Assembly (NCBI GenBank): GCA_938020565.1
Contig: CALIHP010000018.1
Location: 1-33,180 of the forward strand
Origin: an uncultured Anaerolineaceae bacterium
Lineage (GTDB): Bacteria > Chloroflexota > Anaerolineae > Anaerolineales > Anaerolineaceae
Direction: 5' to 3'
Length of the DNA stretch: 33,180 nucleotides
Shown: piece after piece, positions 16,525 to 23,583 of the stretch
Layout: each line of letters starts with the position of its first letter
How positions within the stretch are numbered: the first letter of the stretch is position 1
Notes under the pieces: model-generated
The model's database searches: none
What the model was told of the DNA's origin: nothing
What the model saw: the letters and a program-made list of their open reading frames with translations, nothing else
Made by a program: the position numbers and the translations under genes

Positions 16525-17279
16525 GATTTACCTCCTTCGAATCCGATCGCTTTCAGCTCGGCGGATGCGTTCTGCTTCAGCGCGTTGAAGATCAGGATGG
16601 TCAGGATTCCCTCGCTGATCGCTAATGGGATCTGGGTCACGGCGAAGATTCCGCCGAATTTTACGAAAGAAGCGGCGAATCCGCCGGCGGTATCCGGATG
16701 CGCCAGCGCGAGCTGGACGGAGGTCACGACGTACGTCAGCAGGTCGGCGGCAGCGGCGGCGAGAAAGATGACCCAGGATTGCGGAAGCTTATCCTTCAGC
16801 GCTTTCCAGATTCCCCAGGCGATCAACGGTCCGGCGATCGCCATGCTGAACGCGTTCGCGCCAAGCGTCGTTAATCCGCCGTGCGCTAAGAGGATCGCCT
16901 GAAAGAGGAGAACGATCGTTCCGACAACTGCCATTGGGAACGGTCCGAAGAGCATCGCGCCGAAGCCGGTCCCGGTAGGATGGCTGCAGGAGCCGGTTAC
17001 CGAGGGAATTTTCAGCGCGCTCAGGACGAACGTGTACGCGCCGGAGAATCCGAGAAGAAGCCGGCTTTCGGGCTTTTCCGCGACGATCTTTCGAATCTGG
17101 ATGATCCCGACGATCCAGAACGGGAGCGAGACCGCGAACCAGAAAACTGCCCAACCGATCGGCAGGAAGCCTTCCATGATATGCATGGCGCGGACGGGAC
17201 GGATCCCAAAGCCCAGGATCAGGGCCAGGAACAGGTACAGAACGGATTTGGATTTGAGATGATTCCTGAAAACATTCAT
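16521..17279 (-). CDS. cbiM: Cobalt ECF transporter substrate-binding membrane protein CbiM
   Basis: Binds and translocates Co2+. About 252 residues with an N-terminal signal-like segment ending at PVRA, so that cleavage would expose MHIMEGFLP, the Met-His N-terminus that coordinates cobalt. SGSC-like SVTGSCSHPTGTGFGAMLFGP and AHGGLTTLGANAFSMAIAGP are classic CbiM motifs. I place the start at the ATG 17277-17279: a GGAGG Shine-Dalgarno lies at 17286-17290 with 6-base spacing, whereas the TTG at 17285 directly abuts it. It is the first gene of the long cobalamin operon and the one directly controlled by the riboswitch. Nickel transport (NikM) is less likely given the neighbouring genes. Confidence 0.94.
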   Translation of the reverse strand: MNVFRNHLKSKSVLYLFLALILGFGIRPVRAMHIMEGFLPIGWAVFWFAVSLPFWIVGIIQIRKIVAEKPESRLLLGFSGAYTFVLSALKIPSVTGSCSHPTGTGFGAMLFGPFPMAVVGTIVLLFQAILLAHGGLTTLGANAFSMAIAGPLIAWGIWKALKDKLPQSWVIFLAAAAADLLTYVVTSVQLALAHPDTAGGFAASFVKFGGIFAVTQIPLAISEGILTILIFNALKQNASAELKAIGFEGGKS

Positions 17280-17285
17280 AAACAA

Positions 17286-17317
17286 CCTCCTATCGGTTAA
17301 TGTCTCGAGACAGGAGG
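17286..17317 (-). promoter_or_regulatory. RBS-sequestering helix (riboswitch expression platform) before cbiM
   Basis: On the minus strand, CCTCCT (17312-17317) is perfectly complementary to the AGGAGG Shine-Dalgarno of cbiM (17286-17291). The loop between them contains the palindrome TGTCTCGAGACA. Pairing would hide the ribosome site. No run of T follows a stem here, so translational control is more likely than termination. This is inferred from complementarity only. Confidence 0.6.
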
Positions 17318-17422
17318 CGGAACCGATCCCTGATGGTTATGGAAATAGATAACGTCAGAGACTGCGACAGCGATTGGGGTTCAGGCCGGTCTCCTTGCTC
17401 GAGAAGACGACAATAAAACGCT

Positions 17423-17540
17423 GCAAGGCAGGTTTCCTGGCTTCGAACCGGCTCCGATTCGTTACAGTTGCGGCACAGCGCCGGTCTTTCACCGGCTTCC
17501 ACCTTTTAAGCCCTGACATCCGGGCATCGGGTCACCTTGC
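17423..17540 (-). promoter_or_regulatory. Cobalamin riboswitch aptamer
   Basis: Read on the minus strand, the segment contains the B12 box GCCAGGAAACCTGCC, preceded by the conserved core AAGCCGGTGAAAGACCGGCG and GCCGCAACTGTAA. The ends GCAAGG (17535-17540) and CCTTGC (17423-17428) pair as the closing P1 stem. The layout and distances match the AdoCbl riboswitch family. It sits about 145 bases upstream of cbiM and should lower expression of the cobalt uptake and corrin genes when cobalamin is plentiful. Confidence 0.93.
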
Positions 17541-17558
17541 TATAATGTTCTGATCCTG

Positions 17559-17564
17559 ATTATA
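17559..17564 (-). promoter_or_regulatory. Promoter -10 box of the cobalamin operon
   Basis: A perfect TATAAT on the minus strand ends about 19 bases before the first riboswitch helix, so transcription would begin just ahead of the aptamer. The -35 region around 17582-17587 is poor (TCCCCA). Confidence 0.55.
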
Positions 17565-17608
17565 GCTTAGTTCCAGCGGTTTGGGGAGGCTCGAAAAAAC
17601 GAAAAAGC

Positions 17609-18106
17609 TTATTTTCGCGGGTCATGCCGCGGTTTTTGAAGCTCGGTCAGGATAGACTGAATCGGGAGGCTCGTCTCTCTCGCGATCCGCTCAAGATCGT
17701 CAGATTCCGGACGTTCGGAGAAAAGCCGCCCGTCGAGAAATTTCCGCTTGTACCGGACGCTGCCGAAGACGGTATCGCGGACGGTTTCGTCGCGTTCGGC
17801 GATATAGCGTGCGCAGTCTTTAACGCGGACGCCAAGCGTCGACGTTTCCCGGAGAATCAGCTCGGCGAATCTGGCTTCGTCTTCTTTTCGCGCCAGGACG
17901 GTAAAGAGAACGGCAGGGCGGTTTTTTTTCATCTGAATCGGCATGAACCAGGCGTCGAGCGCTCCGGCGTCGAGCGCGCGCGTCAGCGCCAGCGCCAGCG
18001 TTTCGGCGCTCTGATCGTCAATATTGGCGCAGAGCTCGACGCAGGAGCCGTCTTCCTTACGAATATGATCTGATTGATTCGGGCCGGAGCTCCCGGAAGT
18101 TTTCAT
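17609..18106 (-). CDS. Stand-alone LarC C-terminal domain (LarC2, DUF111) protein
   Basis: The 165 residues match the C-terminal half of LarC, the CTP-dependent nickel insertase that finishes the nickel-pincer nucleotide cofactor. NIDDQSAETLALAL (28-41), GALDAWFMPIQMKKNRPAV (about 48-66), ETSTLGVRVKDCARY and the end segment RPESDDLERIARE are the LarC2 hallmarks. The LarC1 half is absent here, and the 165 bases upstream hold no sign of it, so this is not a simple frameshift split. The ATG at 18106 has a good AAAGGAG Shine-Dalgarno. It lies just upstream of, and on the same strand as, the cobalt uptake operon, but the operon has its own promoter and riboswitch. A role in handling nickel or cobalt is an inference. 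LarA and LarE are not in the window. Confidence 0.82.
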   Translation of the reverse strand: MKTSGSSGPNQSDHIRKEDGSCVELCANIDDQSAETLALALTRALDAGALDAWFMPIQMKKNRPAVLFTVLARKEDEARFAELILRETSTLGVRVKDCARYIAERDETVRDTVFGSVRYKRKFLDGRLFSERPESDDLERIARETSLPIQSILTELQKPRHDPRK

Positions 18107-18220
18107 GGCGTCTCCTTTCGATCGGCGGGCCGGATCGGTTCACGGCCCGCTGAACTGATTTTATCATCGTCCGATCGCCGGAATCCGGACTTTTCCGTTC
18201 GGCTTTCGCGGGCAGCGATC

Positions 18221-18229
18221 TGATATAAT
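18221..18229 (+). promoter_or_regulatory. Extended -10 promoter of the solute-binding/NBR1 gene
   Basis: TGATATAAT is a TGnTATAAT extended -10 element, 42 bases before the start codon. No good -35 box is seen. A strong Shine-Dalgarno (AAGGAGGT) follows near 18256. Confidence 0.6.
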
Positions 18230-18271
18230 CGGTTTATATCGGAAGCTTCCAAAGGAAGGAGGTCCGCGGGG

Positions 18272-19462
18272 ATGCAGCGGGGATTCAGGCTGAAACTGCT
18301 TTGGCTGATGATCGCGGCGGCGACGCTCGCCGTCGGTTCTGCGCGTTCCGTTTCCGCGGATCATCTTCGCAACGTCCGCCGGAATCGGATCCTTTACGTC
18401 GGCGTCGCCTCGGATTTTCCCCCTTTCGCGTCCGTTTCTTCTGAAGGCGCGATCGAGGGGATCGATATCGATTTGGTGAAGCGGATCGCCGCGGATATTG
18501 GCGTGGGGGTTGAGGTTGTCGATATCGCGTTTGCGGGGCTTGTCGACTCGCTGCTTGCCGGGCAGGTCGACCTGATCGCCGGAGCGCTTCCGGTCGAGGA
18601 CGGATTGAGCTCCGTTTTGGATTACACGAACGTTTATTATCAGGGAAAATTCGGATTATTGGGGCTCCCGGGCGGACTTGACGCGTCGGCGTTTACGGCT
18701 GACGATTTGGGATGGCTCCGTCTCGGGGTTCAGCGCGGGACGGTTCAGGCGCAGTTCGCGCGGTCGTACTGGATCGGGACCGGACGGATCCCCCCGGCGC
18801 AGCTTCAGGTTTTCGATTCGCGCGTTGAAGCGGTTGAAGCGCTGAACTGGGGCGAGATCGATTATTTCCTGACGACAGAGGAGGTCTATAAACGGCGCTA
18901 TGAGCTCAGCGGCGCGTATACCTGGATCGCAGGCGATTTCGCAACTGTTCGTTTTGCGTTCGCCGCGCCGGAAGGATCGACGCTGGTTCCTGAGATCAAT
19001 CGAATCCTAAGCGTCCTGAGCGCAGACGGCACGGCGCAGCAGTTCGCTAACGCGCGCATGAGCGAGGCCTGGCCGGAAATGGCTATGGATTTTTCGCGCG
19101 GGTCGCCGCTCTCGGACGTACGGGCTGGCCGGAGCTGTACCTTAGCGGCGCGCTTTCTGGGCGACGAGACGCTCCCTGACGGAGAAACCGTCGAAAGCGG
19201 CGCTGCGTTGGAAAAGCGTTGGCGCGTGATGAATATCGGGAGCTGCGCCTGGGAAAGCGGGACTGCGCTCGTTCCGATTACCGACGGCGAGACGTTCCCG
19301 GTCATTCCGTTCGCCGGCGTCGGTCCGGGCGAGGTCGTTTCGATCGCGCTTCCGTTTACTGCCCCGGCGGCGCATGGGACGTATCTGGCGCGGTTTCGCC
19401 TGAGCGCGCCGGACGGATCTGACTTTGGCCAGATACTGCGGCTGCGGCTGACGGTGCGTTGA
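18272..19462 (+). CDS. Secreted solute-binding protein (amino-acid type) fused to an NBR1-like Ig domain
   Basis: A signal peptide (about residues 1-29, LLWLMIAAATLAVGSA core) precedes an SBP_bac_3-type periplasmic binding domain at about 38-272, opening RILYVGVASDFPPFASV and continuing with IEGIDIDLVKRIAADIGV and LLAGQVDLIAGALPV. A second domain from about 288 to 396 begins DETLPDGETVESGAALEKRW, followed by RVMNIGSCAWESG, the pattern of the NBR1 FW-type Ig domain, and ends in a beta-rich FRLSAPDGSDFGQILRLRLTV. The NBR1-like domain is common in extracytoplasmic Chloroflexota proteins. No permease or ATPase gene is adjacent, so the protein may act as a sensor or surface binder and not as a transport subunit. 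Substrate is unknown. The gene is divergent from the LarC2-like gene. Confidence 0.82.
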   Translation: MQRGFRLKLLWLMIAAATLAVGSARSVSADHLRNVRRNRILYVGVASDFPPFASVSSEGAIEGIDIDLVKRIAADIGVGVEVVDIAFAGLVDSLLAGQVDLIAGALPVEDGLSSVLDYTNVYYQGKFGLLGLPGGLDASAFTADDLGWLRLGVQRGTVQAQFARSYWIGTGRIPPAQLQVFDSRVEAVEALNWGEIDYFLTTEEVYKRRYELSGAYTWIAGDFATVRFAFAAPEGSTLVPEINRILSVLSADGTAQQFANARMSEAWPEMAMDFSRGSPLSDVRAGRSCTLAARFLGDETLPDGETVESGAALEKRWRVMNIGSCAWESGTALVPITDGETFPVIPFAGVGPGEVVSIALPFTAPAAHGTYLARFRLSAPDGSDFGQILRLRLTVR

Positions 19463-19540
19463 GGTCGGGGTTCAAGCGCTGTGGGCTCCGATGATCCCGG
19501 CGCAGGGGCGCAGCTTTTTCAAAACGATTTGAGTTCGGAT

Positions 19541-19573
19541 TTGAAAAGTGAAAATCAGGAAATATGGTAAAAT
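19541..19573 (+). promoter_or_regulatory. Probable promoter of the coiled-coil/SPFH pair
   Basis: TTGAAA at 19541-19546 could serve as -35, with TATGGT (19563-19568, 16-base spacing) or the overlapping TAAAAT (19568-19573) as -10. The start codon at 19629 has an AAGGAGAGA Shine-Dalgarno. Confidence 0.45.
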
Positions 19574-19628
19574 ATAAAGGTAACAGTACCGAAAAGAGTT
19601 GTTAATTTTATATATTTAAGGAGAGACA

Positions 19629-20159
19629 ATGGAACAGTTGCATGAAGTTGTTGCGTCCGGCAAAGGCGGTTTTGAGAGTTTGATCGAGAAGATTCCCGGA
19701 ATTAAGGGATACAGGGCAAAAGAGGATCGCCGTTCGACGGATAAGCTTGTGCGCGAAACGATTGCGGCGCGGCTCGAGGAGGAATGGGCCCGGATATCGG
19801 CGCTCCAGCGTCAGCTTCTCAAAGCCGGCGCGCTCGGGCCGATGGGTGATCTCGAATCTCCTGCGCTGAAAATCCGTCAGTTTATTGATCGGATCCGGAC
19901 GGCCGCTTACGGTTACGCCGGGCTGATGGATGCGGTTAAGGTTGACGAATCGGCGCTGAATCAGCTGTACGATTATGATTTATACTTGTTCAGTCTGGTC
20001 GACGAGGTCAGGAAACGACTGGATACAATCGAGGCTGGGATTGGCGGCTCTGAAACGGAGCTGAATCAGGCGATTCAGGAGCTGACGAAGGTTTCGGCCG
20101 AAATGGTAACCGCGTTCAACCGCCGTTCGGAAGTCGTTCAGGGAACGGTCAATTCATAA
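19629..20159 (+). CDS. Conserved-looking helical protein of unknown function, partner of the SPFH gene
   Basis: A 176-residue cytoplasmic protein with no signal peptide or membrane span. It is strongly helical and likely coiled-coil: LEEEWARISALQRQLLKAGAL near 48-68, and the C-terminal third from about 115 has heptad-like spacing. I do not recognise a named domain. It precedes the SPFH-HTH gene by 60 bases in the same direction, with no terminator between, so the two probably act together. By analogy with other small helical proteins paired with SPFH proteins, it may scaffold or regulate the SPFH oligomer; this is speculation. Confidence 0.7.
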   Translation: MEQLHEVVASGKGGFESLIEKIPGIKGYRAKEDRRSTDKLVRETIAARLEEEWARISALQRQLLKAGALGPMGDLESPALKIRQFIDRIRTAAYGYAGLMDAVKVDESALNQLYDYDLYLFSLVDEVRKRLDTIEAGIGGSETELNQAIQELTKVSAEMVTAFNRRSEVVQGTVNS

Positions 20160-20219
20160 TTATAAATAGATACCTTCCGTCCGCGGGCTGCGGCGGAATC
20201 AGGGCAGAAAGGCAGAAAA

Positions 20220-21281
20220 ATGGCACGGATTTTTGATGTAGTTGAGTACGCGAATGAGATGCAGAACGTATTAGCGTATCATTTCCCCGAAAACGGGGTC
20301 GCCGATTTACGTTTTGGCTCGCAGGTTATCGTCCGCGAGTCGCAGAAAGCAGTTTTCTTCCGGGATGGGAAGGCGCTGGACGTACTCGGTCCGGGACGGC
20401 ATACGATTTCAGCGATGAATTTTCCGCTCCTGACGGGGCTTCTCGGAACGGCGTTTAACGGACGCACGCCGTTTACCGCCGAGGTTTTCTACGTTTCGAT
20501 GCGCGAGTTCGCGGATGTAAAATGGGGCACGTCGCAGCCGATTATCGTCCGCAACGCGGGCGTTGGGCTCGGTGTCAGTCTCCTGCAAGGGTTTGGTACT
20601 TACAGCTTCCAGGTCGCCGATCCACAGCAGTTTATTACTCAGATCGTCGGTTCCCGGTCCGCGTATACGTTGGACGCGATCGAAGGGCGGCTGCGGACGA
20701 TGCTGCTGTCGAAGATACAGGACGTCTTAGGGACGCTCACGCAGACCAAAAACATTTTTGAATTGATTAGTCTCGTTGAGGAAATCGGGACGGCGGTCCG
20801 CGCCAGCGCGCAGGACGATTTTGCCGCGATCGGGCTGACGCTCAAATCGTTCTACATCGGCAGCCTCAAGCCTTCCGAAAAATCAGCGGAAGAGCTGCGC
20901 GCGATGGGAATGCTCGACATGAGTGTGTATACGCAGCTTCAGGCGGCGGACGCGCTTCGCGAGGCGGCGAATAATCCGAGCGGCGGCGCGGGATTGACCG
21001 CGGGCCTGGGCGCTGGGATGGGTCTGGGGAACCTGATGACGCAGACGTTCGCTCAGCCGCAGCCCGCTCAGCCGTCGCCCGCGCCTGCGGCTCCGGCCCC
21101 AGCCGCTCCCTCCGCGCCGGGAATTAAAGCGGTCATGACGCCGGGAGAAGTCGCGCAGTTATTGCAGGTCTCCGAAGAGGATATTATCGCTTCAATCAAC
21201 GCCGGGGAGCTGAAAGCGCGGAAGATCGGGAGCGCGTACCGGATCAGCGGCGACGCGGTCACTGAGTTCTTGAACGGATAA
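20220..21281 (+). CDS. SPFH-domain protein with C-terminal excisionase-like helix-turn-helix
   Basis: Residues about 20-235 form an SPFH/band-7-like domain of the YdjI (virion core protein-like) group: RFGSQVIVRESQKAVFFRDGK, GPGRHTISAMNFPLL, and IVGSRSAYTLDAIEGRLR. There is no N-terminal membrane anchor, so the protein is probably cytosolic or peripheral. A Gly-rich segment leads to a Pro/Ala linker (about 275-300). The last 48 residues (306-353), opening MTPGEVAQLLQVSEEDII and continuing KARKIGSAYRIS, match the excisionase/MerR-like HTH_17 domain. YdjI-type proteins often end in a zinc ribbon, which is absent here. The function of such a fusion is unknown; it could tether the SPFH oligomer to DNA or use the HTH as a protein contact. 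Confidence 0.82.
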   Translation: MARIFDVVEYANEMQNVLAYHFPENGVADLRFGSQVIVRESQKAVFFRDGKALDVLGPGRHTISAMNFPLLTGLLGTAFNGRTPFTAEVFYVSMREFADVKWGTSQPIIVRNAGVGLGVSLLQGFGTYSFQVADPQQFITQIVGSRSAYTLDAIEGRLRTMLLSKIQDVLGTLTQTKNIFELISLVEEIGTAVRASAQDDFAAIGLTLKSFYIGSLKPSEKSAEELRAMGMLDMSVYTQLQAADALREAANNPSGGAGLTAGLGAGMGLGNLMTQTFAQPQPAQPSPAPAAPAPAAPSAPGIKAVMTPGEVAQLLQVSEEDIIASINAGELKARKIGSAYRISGDAVTEFLNG

Positions 21282-21320
21282 GCGAAAGGAACTGGTCCCG
21301 GGACGACGGCGGATGCCTGG

Positions 21321-21360
21321 GCGCGAAAGCGACGAGTTCGCGCGCGTTCGCCGCTTCTTT
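21321..21360 (+). terminator. Possible terminator after the SPFH gene
   Basis: GCGCGAA (21321-21327) pairs with TTCGCGC (21337-21343), and a T-rich stretch follows from 21355. The stem is not directly beside the T run, so the call is tentative. Confidence 0.35.
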
Positions 21361-21411
21361 TTAACTTTTAGGCTCTAAGCGGTCGGACATGGGGGAAAGG
21401 TCGGAGCTGCG

Positions 21412-22560
21412 TTGAAGTTACTCGAATATCAGGTTAAGAATCTTTTCCGAACGTACGGGATTCCCGTTCCGGTCGGAAAAGCGGCGTCGTCGGCGCGCGA
21501 GGTAAAGAATATCGCGGAAGAAATCGGGAAGCCGGTTGTCGTCAAGGCGCAGATCCCCGTTTCGCAGCGCGGAGAGAAAGGCGGGATCCGCGTCGCCCGG
21601 ACGCCGGTCGAGGCGGAAACGATCGCTTCGGAGATGATGACCGCGCGGATCGGGGGTTTCGTCGTCAATAAGGTTCAGGTTGACGAAGCATTATCGATTC
21701 AGGACGAGTTTTCGGTCGTCCTGACGTTCGCTCGGGCGACGCGGTTCCCGACGCTCCTGCTGTATACCGGGACGTCGATCAGTATCGAGAACGCTGCCAA
21801 CGCGGTTTTCGAATCGATGAATAAAATTTCGATTGATCCGCTGATCGGGCTGCAGCGCTACCAGATTCGCACGCTGGCGCATCAGGCGGGCTTCCCCGAC
21901 GCGCATATCGCCGTTTTTATTAAAGTCTGTTTGCAGATGTGGTCGCTGTTTACCGATTTGGACGCGCGGTACGTCGCGTTCAGTCCGCTCGTTATTACCG
22001 AGACGCAGCGCGTCGTCGCGCTCGACGGAAAAATCGCGTTGGACCGGAACGCGGGCTTCCGCCAGACGTTCATCTTTGATCATTCGGACATGATCCGGCG
22101 GAGCGACCGGGAGCTCGAAGCGTATAAGCTTGGGTTTACTTATCTGGATTGTGACGGAAAGAACGCAATCGCCTGCATGGCGAATGGGGCGGGACTGGCG
22201 CTGTCGACCATGGACATGATCTCGGCGGCAGGCGGAACCGTCGGCGACGTGGTCGATCTCGGCGCGCGTTCTGTCACGGATCATTCTGACCGGGCGCTCT
22301 GGATCCTGCTTCGCAATCCGGCCGTGAACGCGATCGTCGTCAATTTTTACGGGGGAATGGCTTCCTGCGACGACGTTGCCCGGCGTCTGCTCTCGGTTTG
22401 GAAGGAGGCGGACCGGCGCGTTCCGATTTTCGTCAATTTCGACGGCCGCGGACGGATGGACGCGAATGGACTGCTTCAGGATTCTGGGATGATCGTCTGT
22501 TCTTCGATTGAAGACGCCGTCGGTTCGGCGGTCGCTCTGACGAAGGAGGAAGCGAAATGA
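21412..22560 (+). CDS. Succinyl-CoA synthetase beta-subunit-like protein (ATP-grasp), divergent active site
   Basis: Full-length (382 residues) and alignable by eye to SucC from end to end: LEYQVKNLFRTYGIPVPVGK at the start, VVVKAQ with Lys-45, PLVITETQRVVALDGKI, CMANGAGLALSTMDMI and VNFYGGMASCDDVA. Several functional positions differ from E. coli SucC. The Gly-rich ATP loop GGRGKAGG is SQRGEKGG (51-58), the EINP Mg2+ motif is AFSP (189-192), and the DVGGG-type segment is DLGARS. Asp-205 of LDGK is kept. The start is the TTG at 21412 with GGAG 5 bases upstream, and the alignment supports it. It is followed by the alpha-like subunit, which lacks the phosphohistidine. Ordinary succinyl-CoA synthetase activity is doubtful. 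Confidence 0.8.
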   Translation: MKLLEYQVKNLFRTYGIPVPVGKAASSAREVKNIAEEIGKPVVVKAQIPVSQRGEKGGIRVARTPVEAETIASEMMTARIGGFVVNKVQVDEALSIQDEFSVVLTFARATRFPTLLLYTGTSISIENAANAVFESMNKISIDPLIGLQRYQIRTLAHQAGFPDAHIAVFIKVCLQMWSLFTDLDARYVAFSPLVITETQRVVALDGKIALDRNAGFRQTFIFDHSDMIRRSDRELEAYKLGFTYLDCDGKNAIACMANGAGLALSTMDMISAAGGTVGDVVDLGARSVTDHSDRALWILLRNPAVNAIVVNFYGGMASCDDVARRLLSVWKEADRRVPIFVNFDGRGRMDANGLLQDSGMIVCSSIEDAVGSAVALTKEEAK

Positions 22561-22611
22561 ACCCTGGTCACGGGGATGGATTCGGGCGGGCTGCGGCTGA
22601 AAAGGGGCGCG

Positions 22612-23490
22612 ATGAGTATTCTGATCAATCGTGAGACGAGTATTATTGTACAGGGAATTACCGGGCGGGTAGGTGAGTATTATTCACGTCTGATGTATGA
22701 GTTCGGAATGAATATTGTCGCGGGCGTGTCGCCGAGCGTCGGCGGGTCCTGGGTTTTAGACGGGAAAGTCCCGGTTTTCGATTCGGTCGCGAGCGCGGTT
22801 GAGATCTTTCCGAACGTAAAGGCGTCGATCCTGTTCGTACCCGCGCCGCAGGCGCTGGACGCGCTTTACGAGGCGGCGGATGCCGGCTGTTTTTCTGTCG
22901 TCGTCTGCGTCACGAAGGGCATTCCGCTTCATGACGTGTCGAAGGCCTGCCGCTATATGGACTCGAAGGGGATCCGGTTTATCGGTCCGAACAGTCCGGG
23001 GATTTTTAATCCGGGAAGCGCGTTATTAGGCGTCTTCCCGGCGGATTGCGCGGTTCCCGGTAACGTTGGCGTGATTACGCGGTCGGGGACGCTGGGCTTT
23101 GCGGTTCTCGAAACGCTGAAAGCGGCGGGAATCGGCGTCAGTACCTGTATCGGAATCGGCGGCGATACGCTTCAGGGAACGACGATTGTCGACGCGTTGG
23201 CGCTGTTGGACGAGGACGTGTACACGAAGAAGATTGTCCTGATTGGCGAGGTCGGCGGGCTCGAAGAGGAACGGGCGGCGTCTTACGCGATGTTCTCGAT
23301 GGCGACGCCGGTCGTCGGCGTTCTCGCGGGGCGAAATTTCCCGAAGAACCGGTCTTTCGGTACTTCCGGCGCGTTTATCGACGGCGATATCGGATCGGTC
23401 GATAAGAAGGAACTGACGTTTCAGCAGTTAGGTCTGCGCTGCGTTTCGAAGCTTCGCGATTTACCCCACGTTCTCGAGACGTATTCATGA
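22612..23490 (+). CDS. Succinyl-CoA synthetase alpha-subunit-like protein lacking the catalytic histidine
   Basis: 292 residues from the ATG at 22612, where MSILINRETSIIVQGITG mirrors the SucD N-terminus; an in-frame ATG at 22576 would add 12 unrelated residues. The CoA-binding Rossmann domain (QGITGRVGEYY; FIGPNSPGI near 123-131) and the ligase domain (ITRSGTLGFAVLE; GIGGDTLQGTT; GEVGGLEEERA with Glu-213) are present. The phosphohistidine of SucD lies in a GHAGA motif. Here the aligned segment VVGVLAG to FGTSGAF puts Thr-251 (codon ACT, 23362-23364) at that place. Without it, the usual phosphoryl relay cannot work. FdrA-type SCS-like proteins that act with carbamoyl transfer also depart from the standard, but I cannot assign this pair to that family. 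Confidence 0.8.
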   Translation: MSILINRETSIIVQGITGRVGEYYSRLMYEFGMNIVAGVSPSVGGSWVLDGKVPVFDSVASAVEIFPNVKASILFVPAPQALDALYEAADAGCFSVVVCVTKGIPLHDVSKACRYMDSKGIRFIGPNSPGIFNPGSALLGVFPADCAVPGNVGVITRSGTLGFAVLETLKAAGIGVSTCIGIGGDTLQGTTIVDALALLDEDVYTKKIVLIGEVGGLEEERAASYAMFSMATPVVGVLAGRNFPKNRSFGTSGAFIDGDIGSVDKKELTFQQLGLRCVSKLRDLPHVLETYS

Positions 23491-23527
23491 TCAACGTTTT
23501 TTTCTGATTCTGATTTTTATAATGCGA

Positions 23528-23563
23528 AACGGTATCGGGGGCGAAATCTGCGCCGATACCGTT
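23528..23563. terminator. Hairpin between convergent genes
   Basis: An 11-base perfect stem (AACGGTATCGG at 23528-23538 with CCGATACCGTT at 23553-23563) lies between the SCS-like alpha gene and the oppositely oriented ACP gene. It has no clean T run on either strand, so termination is probable from position but not proven from sequence. Confidence 0.5.
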
Positions 23564-23583
23564 GCTTTGCTGCGTTTTGCGAA

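Noticed and set aside
17280..17285. TTG at 17285 as the cbiM start
   Set aside because: It directly abuts the Shine-Dalgarno. The ATG at 17279 has correct spacing.
21412..23490. Standard TCA-cycle sucCD
   Set aside because: The phosphohistidine and metal/ATP-loop residues are replaced, so I did not use those gene symbols.
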